A DNA stretch of 64,000 nt from Petunia secreta. Taxonomy: Eukaryota > Streptophyta > Magnoliopsida > Solanales > Solanaceae. Position 1 is the first letter of the stretch. Each line of letters starts with the position of its first letter. The notes below the pieces were generated by a model that did not search any database, was not told the DNA's origin, and was given only the letters and a program-made list of their open reading frames with translations. The stretch spans positions 26,543,501-26,607,500 of the forward strand of contig JARKIP010000038.1 in NCBI GenBank assembly GCA_029990175.1, in the 5' to 3' direction. This document shows positions 56,600 through 64,000 of the stretch, one piece after another. Made by a program: the position numbers and the translations under genes.

Positions 56600-57420
56600 G
56601 GAGAACTACCAAAACAACCAGTCAACTCTTTCCCTTTAATTTTGAATAGCCTTTACTTTTTATAGCTAGTAACGAATACACAGTGTATACAAATGATAGT
56701 ATAGGTATACAAATGGTATCTTTATGTATACCTAGTGTTTACACCCCAAATATGGTGTATACAGTCAGATTTATCAAGTATACACAATGTATACACACAC
56801 TTTTTTCAGTTATTTTCAGTATATACACACTTTTTTTTCCAGTGTATACACATTTTAATATGATAAATTGTGTATACATTTAGAAATAATGCCAGCATAA
56901 AAATAGAGAATAAAATAAAGAAGAACAAGCAGTGGCCGGTCCCCGAGCAGTCACCGGAGCTGCCACCGAAGCAGCAAAACTGGAGCGGTTCACCGGACAA
57001 CACCAGCTGCTACAACTATAGCTGTGTCGCCAGTGCAGCAGCAGCTTCATCGGAGCATCCTCTGCTTCACTGGAGCAGCAGTGGTCGAGCAGCAGAGATC
57101 AGGTGAACATGGAGAAGCAGCAGCAACGACGGAGCTCCGACGACAGTAGCAGACAGAGCTCTGGTGAATATTAACAGATCTGGGACGGGGGGAATCGGGG
57201 GGCAGAGGAGGGAAGAGGAAGGGGTGTCGCGGCGACGAAGAAAAACCCTAGAAATAGGGGAAGAAGAAGAAGAAGAAGAAAGAGAAGACCAAAAAACTCT
57301 AGGGGGCTAAAAAAGTTAGTGGATTTCGTTAAATGTTTATTTAGAGTTATTTTGGAAAAAAAAGGGATAAAAAATATATATGGAGGGGGTTAGATGAATA
57401 CATAATATCATTTTCCCTTT
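56600..57420. mobile_element. Mutator-like element M4 (approximate)
   Basis: It begins near GGGAGAACTACC and ends near TCATTTTCCC. It has the same internal order as M1: a GTATAC tract (about 56680-56880), a GC-rich CACCGGAG/GCAGCAG part (about 56930-57240), a GAA run (57260-57285) and an AT-rich end. No flanking duplication was identified. Confidence 0.35.
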
Positions 57421-57427
57421 CTTTTCT

Positions 57428-57937
57428 TCTACTATATATAAGTGGCATGGAAACACCTCTTGGGTGTCCAGTTAGCTTGATAAGTAACTGCTTCTAATGT
57501 TACAATTTAAGCATAGCCAGTTTTTCACAGTTTACTCAACTAACTAGCCACTTGTAGGGTTACCAATTGAAAGCATGACCACTCTTCGCACCCCTACAAA
57601 CCATTTCCAAAGCTATAATAAATAGTAAGCTTTGGATAACCGAGTATAGCTACGTTAGGTTCTAATTGAATATACAGCTTCTTGCATAGTTTGCCAACTT
57701 AGTAGCTACATTTAGTATTATTAGATGAAGATATAACCATCTGAAAATGTAACTTAGGTATATATTTACAAAAATATTTAGGGAAAAAACAAAAGCTAGA
57801 TAGCTATTCATATAAGGAATATCTCATAAAACTTTTACTAAACACATACACAGAAGGAACACCTTATAAATTTTTCGCATAAAATACGCAAGAAAAACTG
57901 TTGGGCCCCGTGCTAGCACGGGAAAAATGGTGTCTAG
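57428..57937 (+). mobile_element. Possible non-autonomous Helitron
   Basis: The left edge TCTACTATATATAAG and the right edge, a perfect 16-base palindrome CCCGTGCTAGCACGGG (57907-57922) followed 11 bases later by CTAGT (57934-57938), fit Helitron ends (5' TC, 3' hairpin plus CTRR before T). The base before the left edge is T rather than the expected A, which weakens the call. No coding capacity. Confidence 0.45.
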
Positions 57938-57938
57938 T

Positions 57939-58389
57939 ACATTAATATATGGGCCATTTATGAAAATGCCTACTGATCCTATTTTAATGACCCGCCTATA
58001 CTCAATACTATACAATTTATATTAGGAAGATTTACAAAAATACTCATGCATCCTATTTTATTTACATGGTTCTACCCATAACTTATTTACACTTTATACC
58101 TATTAGCTAATTACCTTCTTATTTTAAGACATAAAACAAGGAACTCAAGTTCCTCTCTCTCCTCATATCTTGTATTATTATTTTTTTCCTTTTCTCATTC
58201 TCCATTTTTACTATTCTTATTTTTTTTCTTTTTCCATTTTTTATTCTTTTTTCCATTTTTTATTCTTTTTTCTTTCTCCTGTTTCTAGCACTATTCATGT
58301 CTCCCCATTTTTTTATTTTTTTATTTATTTTCTTTCTCTATAATCTTATTATACTCTTTTTTTTCTTTCTCTAAAAAGACATACTTTGT
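57939..58389. other. AT- and pyrimidine-rich spacer
   Basis: Between about 58150 and 58370 the + strand is a T/C-rich tract with repeated TTTTTCTTTTTCC-like words. No gene. Confidence 0.6.
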
Positions 58390-61190
58390 TCACAAACACA
58401 AAAACTGAAATATTTTATTTGCTCGATAGTATTTCACGCTTTTATCCAAACATAAAATGGTAGACCAAAAAAGTATATGATATACAAAAAAGATATACTT
58501 TTTTAAAAATAATAAATATTAAAATATTTATATGCTCTGAAACATCTCGCACTTCAATCCGAATATAACAAGGTATACCCAAAGAGTATACAATATACCA
58601 AAAAGATATATTTGTTCAAAATAAAAATAATTAAAATACTCATTTGCTCGATATCATCGCACATTTTGATCCAACCACAAAAGGGTATGCCAAAAGAGAA
58701 TACAATATAGCAAAAAGGTATACTTCTTTAAAAATAATAAAAATTAAAATATATATGTCTTCTGAAATATTTTGCACGTCGATTCGAACACAAAAGGGCA
58801 TACCAAAAGAGTATATAGTATACCAAAAGGGTTTACTTTGTTCAAAACAACAAAAACTGAAATATTTATTCGCTCGGTAATATCGTATACTTGAATCCAA
58901 ATACAAAAGGGTATACTACAAGAGTATACAGTATACCAAAAAGATATACTTTATTCAAAACAAAAAAAAACTGAAATATTTATTTGCTCTGTAGCATCGG
59001 ACACGTGGATCCAAATACAAAAGGGGCTACCAGAAGAGCATAAAGTATTTGGTATACTTTGTTCAAAACAACAAAAAGTGAAATATTTATTCGCTCGGTA
59101 GCATCGCACACTTAGATCCAAACATAAAAGGGTATACCAGAAGAGTATACAATAGACCAAAATGGTATACTTTGTTCAAAAAAATAAAAAACTGAAATAT
59201 TTTTATTTGCTCGGTAGCATCGCACACTCGGATCCAAACACAAAAGGATATACCAGAAGAGATACACTATACCAAAAGGGTATACTTTGTTCAAAACAAC
59301 AAAATCTGCTGAAATATTTATTCGCTCAGTAGCATCGCACACTTGGATCCAAACACAAAAGGGTATACCAGAAGAGTATACACTATACCAAAAGGGTATA
59401 CTTTGTTCAAAACAACAAAAACTGAAATATTTATTCGCCGGTAGCATCACACACTTTGATCCAAACACAAAAGGGTATACCGGAAGAGAATACAGTATAC
59501 CAAAAGGGTATACTTTGTTCAAAACAACAAAAACTGAAATATTTATTCGCTCGGTAGCATCGGACACTTTGATCCAAACACAAAAAGGTATACTACAAGA
59601 GTATACAATATGCCAAAAGGGTATACATTATCAAAAATCACAAAAACTGAAATATTTATTTGTTCAAACACAAAAGGGTATACCAAGAGAGTATACAGTA
59701 TACCAAAAGGGTATACTTTGTTCATAAAAATAAAAACTGAAATATTTATTCGCTCGGTAGCATCGCACACTTGGATCCAAACACAAAAGAGTATACCATA
59801 AGAGTATATATTATACCAAAAGGACATACTTTGTTCAAAATAACAAAAACTGAAATATTTATTCGCTCGGTAGCATCGCACACTTTGATCCAAACACAAA
59901 AGGGTATACCGAAAGAGTATACAGTATACCAAAAGGGTATACTTTGTTCAAAATAATAAAAACTGAAATATTTATTCGCCGGTAGCATCGCACACTTTGA
60001 TCCAAACACAAAAGGGTATACTACAAGGGTATACAGTATAACAAAAGGGTATACTTTGTTCAAAATAACAAAAACTGAAATATTTATTTGTTCAAATACA
60101 AAAGGGTATACCAAGAGTTTATACAGTATACCAAAAGGGTATACTTTGTTCATAACAACAAAAACTGAAATATTTATTCGCTCGGTAGGATCGCACATTC
60201 TGATCCAAATACAAAAGGGTATACTGGAAGAGTATACAATATACCAAAAAGGTATACTTTGTTCAAAACAAACAAAACTGAAATATTTAATCGCTCGGTA
60301 GCATCGCACACTTTGATCCAAATACAAAAGGGTATACTACAAGAGTATACAGTATACCAAAAGGGTATACTTTATCAAAAATAACAAAAACTGAAATATT
60401 TATTTGTTCAAACACAAAAGGGTATACTAAGAGAGTATATAGTATACCAAAAAGGTATACTTTGTTTATAACAACAAAAACTGAAATATTTATTTGCTCA
60501 ATAGCATCCGACACTTTGATCCAAACACAAAAGGGTATCCAAAAGAGTATACAATATACCAAAAATTATAAAGTAGTGATAACCATGATCATAACAACGA
60601 AAAAAAATCAAGGTGTAGTATCTGTGTTCTGTAACATCTCGCACTTCGATCAGAATATAATAAGGTATACCAAAAGAGTATACAATATACCAAAAAGGTA
60701 TATTTTGTTCAAAAACAACAAAAATTGAAATATTTATTTGCTTGATAGCATCGTACATTTTGATCCAAACACAAAAGAGTATACAATATATCAAATGGTA
60801 TACTTCTTTAAAAACAATAAAATTTAAAATATCTATGTGTTCTGTAACATCTCGCACTTCGATCCGAATATAACAAGGTATAACAAAAGAGTATACAGTA
60901 TACCAAAAAGGTATACTTTTTTCAAAACAACAAAAATTAAAATATTTATTTGCTCGATAGCATCGTACACTTTGATCCAAACACAAAAGAATATACCGAA
61001 AGAGTATACAATATATTAAATGGTATACTTCTTTAAAAATAATAAAATTTGAAATATTTGTGTTCTGTAATATCTCGTGCTTCAATCTGAACATAACAAG
61101 GTATACCATAAGAGTATACAGTATATAAAAAAAAGTATTCTTTGTTGAAAACAATAAAAACTGAAATATTATTAAAATATACAATATGTT
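58390..61190. repeat. Tandem satellite-like array, about 113 bp GTATAC-rich monomer
   Basis: Roughly 25 head-to-tail units. A typical monomer (for example 59358-59470) contains three or four GTATAC palindromes, AACTGAAATATTTATT, CTCGGTAGCATCGCACAC and GATCCAAACACAAAAG. In the middle the unit is uniform. Shortened units lacking the TCGGTAGCATCGCACAC part recur at about 59648, 60076 and 60395. At both edges a variant monomer with AACATCTCGCACTTC alternates with the main type, giving a dimer period of about 213-224 (58539/58763 and 60631/60844/61067). Hydrophobic translations across the array are artefacts. Confidence 0.92.
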
Positions 61191-61230
61191 AGCATTTCAA
61201 TTTCTGCTAAGTAATAATAACAGGTAAGCT

Positions 61231-61625
61231 TGGTGACACGAGTATACCAGTTGTGTGTATCAATTACTAGAAAAATATACAAAAGTAAAAATTATTCGTT
61301 AAGTTATAGAATAAATTAAAGAAGTATACCATAAGAGTATACTATATACTAGAAAAGTATACAGAATAAAATATCTTTATTCAATTTTAAATTCAGTTAG
61401 TCATGTCATTGCATTTGAATATGTATAGTACAAATTAATGTTGGTTAGAATTTTTAAGGGTGCACACATTCATTTGGTGCCACAAGTATACCAGTGATAT
61501 GTATTTTATACGTAGAAAGGTATATAAAAAAATTCTATTAAGTTATAGAATAAATTAAAGAAGTACACTATTATGGTATACTGTATACTAGAAAAACATA
61601 CATAATAAAATCTTTTCTTTCAATC
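61231..61625. repeat. Two-copy repeat of about 250 bp with GTATAC words
   Basis: The block from about 61231 to 61383 recurs in diverged form at 61479-61625; both contain AAGTTATAGAATAAATTAAA and TATACTAGAAAA. It is probably a relative of the adjacent array. Confidence 0.75.
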
Positions 61626-61862
61626 AACTGTGACCATCATGAAACTACAGAGGCAAACATCGAATGCAGACATTGATACTAATCTCAACATGATTTTCGA
61701 ATACAAAACTTGCAAAGCTGTTATAAACTCGAGCTCGTAAGTAAATTGTCCAACAGGCTACCAGCACGGTTGAAATCGTCTCTACTACCAATGGATCTTC
61801 CTCATCCTTGTGGTCCACCGGCACCATTGCTCCTATCATTCCTTTGAGGTCGAAGCTGGTCC

Positions 61863-63980
61863 CTAGACTCCTGGCTGCACAAGATACATCTCAACATCAA
61901 AGGTTCATTTATTCAATGTAATGGAAACACCCCCTCGCTTTATGAAATTTTACATTAAATTTTTCTTTAAGTCATCATACATATATGAATATCTACTTAC
62001 CACTAATTATGTAATCATCCTATAAAATATAGGAGTCACAAGTATTATACAAAACCTGAATATTAAACTAGTGATGAAGAAATCCTACGTTGGGCTAGAG
62101 ACAACCAAAAGCAGATATTAATATGTCAAGGAACTTAGAGAACATAGCAAATCTGACTATCTGGTAGGACAATAATGTACTGAATTAACCAAGAAGACAT
62201 GAAATACTTAATCTAATGCAACAAGCTTGTTTAAATAAAAAAGAAACGTAACAAACTTGTGAATTTGACAAACAACCAAGAAAAACCAAAAGCTAATCAC
62301 CTGGCCACCAGAAAAACTGCTGTCTTAAGCATGAAACTTTTTAAAATCCTACTGACATCGTACAAGGAGATGGGTAGAAAATTAAGCCATATTGAGCTTT
62401 ATAGATATAACTAGGTTACTTCACCAAAAAACATGTTGTCACAGATATATCCATTTTCTTTATCAGACAAACACAACATCTTTCAAGACAAATAAGGGAA
62501 AACTACAGCTTCAGGTGTGACTTTAATACTATATGGTTTATCACAGAACAATGAAACACACAGTAAGCTTCTCAGTATCTCATTTTAAACATCAAACTAG
62601 AGAAACCTTAAGACCATCAGAAATGATAAGATGACAAGTTTACAGCTTCACACTAACAAAGAACATAACTTAAATATTTCTTGACACTTGGTTTCAAAAA
62701 TTTCAATTTTACAGCATGAGAATAAAAGGATTCACCCATAAAAAAAATCTCAAGATTTGCAGCAGCTCAATCATTATCTTTTACACTATTAATCAAATTT
62801 TAAGATATAAAACATTAAAGACATGATCTTGACTTGATTAAACACACTTGAAAGGAGTTGAAAGACAAGAACTTTGATCCTCAAACAGTCCTTAGAGACC
62901 ACTAAAAATTAGAACTTTAAGCGTTCATCATAAACTTCTAGTAGTTGAAGTTCATCAAGCGACGTAGTTAAGCTCAAAAGCAATGTATCAAAGTAACAAT
63001 TTAGCTCTAATGCCAAATAAGTTCTTTCAAGTCATTTAACAGTATACTCTCACTAATAAAGTAAGGAAAAATCAAAACTTCACAGTTTTCACATAAAGCA
63101 AAAACAAGAAGAGGAAGATGATAAGCTATTACCTCTTGCGGCTCAGCAAAAAGGGGCGAGGATCCGAATACTTCACACTCGAACGAGTCAAGGGCTGAAC
63201 AACAAAACTCAAGCTACAAGAAATCAAGGATGAAACTCAAAAAAAGAAAATAAAATCCTAATGAGTATTTTAAATATTTTCTCTAGATTTTGGTTTACGG
63301 CTGCTTGACAATGATCCTAAAACTACTATTTATAGATAACAAATGAGGGCTTCCGATTGAGGACAATTTGACACTAATAGGACTAAAACACCCTCTAACG
63401 GCTCAAAAGAGATAAGAACCGATTCAAAAATTGTACCATTAGAGGACAAAACCAAAATATTACGATTGAGCATGTCAAAGTCCCATAGTTACTAGTAGAA
63501 GTTGGTGCTAGAAAAACACTTTGGACAGCCGACTAGAAGAAACAACTAGTAATCTAATTATTGAGCCCGCAACCATAATAGTAGGATTAACAGTAACCAC
63601 AACTTTTCTTTTACTACACTTATCAAGCACTTCAAAACTATCTTTCCTTGCATCAACTGTGTAAAATCTTGAAAGAACAACATATTTGTATATGGAAACT
63701 AAATTATTATACAAGGAAATTACAAAAATGCTCAAATGATACTGAAAAACAAACTAAACTAGACGATAAATACACATTTATAGACTGCTCTCTGTTGGTG
63801 AGAGTTACTAACAAGAAATTCTTAAAGAAGAAAAGAACAAAGAAGTGAAAAATTATAGAGTAATTACCAAGAAACCACGTTAATGGAAACTTACCATCAG
63901 ATTCCCTGCTTAAAGCTAAGCTGTCAAAAAGCGCCACTTTACAAACTTCATTATACAAGGTGCTCTTCACTTTGTTTTTG
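61863..63980 (-). CDS. Possible 3' end of an unrecognised spliced gene
   Basis: Three segments on the - strand join in phase by GT-AG introns: about 63980-63895 (KVKSTLYNEVCKVALFDS, donor GTAAGT), 63194-63133, and 61874-61863 ending in TAG. The resulting acidic tail matches no family I know. Against it, the first segment meets an in-frame TGA at the window edge and no good polypyrimidine tract precedes it. The middle exon is also only 62 bases. The 1.3 kb between the last two segments and the 0.7 kb between the first two would be introns; nothing else is seen in them. Confidence 0.25.
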
Positions 63981-64000
63981 GAACTTCCAATATCAGGTCA

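Noticed and set aside
57428..57437. A confident Helitron 5' boundary
   Set aside because: The edge begins TC, but the preceding base is T, not the expected A, so only the 3' end is reasonably supported.
59112..60562. Long open frames on both strands with hydrophobic repeated proteins
   Set aside because: They are translations of the tandem GTATAC-rich array; the pattern follows the repeat unit, and there is no start context, splice signal or family resemblance.
58390..61190. CRISPR-like array
   Set aside because: Direct tandem monomers without unique spacers in a plant genome; it is a satellite-type repeat.

Overview
This is eukaryotic nuclear DNA from a flowering plant, most likely an asterid and probably Solanaceae. 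It is AT-rich, has spliced genes with GT-AG introns, and is packed with Ty1/copia retrotransposons, hAT, Mutator-like and MITE DNA transposons and tRNA-derived SINEs. The family call is inference from the type of repeats and from the gene products. No species can be named from the window alone.

Only three host genes are well supported. Adenosine kinase (ADK, + strand, 3700-7542) can be assembled into 12 exons encoding 341 residues. An intronless SAUR-type auxin-responsive gene lies on the - strand (16997-17371). A translin gene (- strand, 22432-28019) can be assembled into 7 exons encoding 300 residues. A possible spliced gene end on the - strand near the right edge (61863-63980) is weak.

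Everything else is mobile DNA or repeats. The left third holds a 1.1 kb Mutator-like element, MITEs, SINEs, an 855 bp non-autonomous hAT with 8 bp target duplications, and a complete 5.6 kb Tork-type copia element (10783-16376). That copia element has LTRs differing at 2 positions but a frameshift and a nonsense codon in pol.

The middle is a nest. A hAT element bounded by the 8 bp duplication ATCTGGTA (28111-44103) begins 92 bp upstream of the chosen translin start codon. It contains a decayed hAT transposase gene, a second BED-finger fragment, a 10.5 kb degenerate SIRE-type copia element (28527-39035) and a Mutator-like element (39637-40610). To its right another Mutator-like element is split by a second, apparently young, 10.6 kb SIRE copy (45651-56248) with identical LTRs and open gag, pol and third ORFs.

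The right end (57.4-61.6 kb) has a Helitron-like terminus, a 2.8 kb tandem array of a roughly 113 bp GTATAC-rich monomer, and a smaller tandem duplication.

The most noteworthy signals are: a SIRE Gag made of two complete Gag modules each with its own zinc knuckle; a third SIRE ORF with no envelope-like features; the burial of the translin promoter region by nested transposons; a perfect 58 bp duplication directly upstream of the SAUR TATA box; the satellite array whose edges are dimeric and whose centre is monomeric; and an ADK anion-hole motif that departs from the family consensus.
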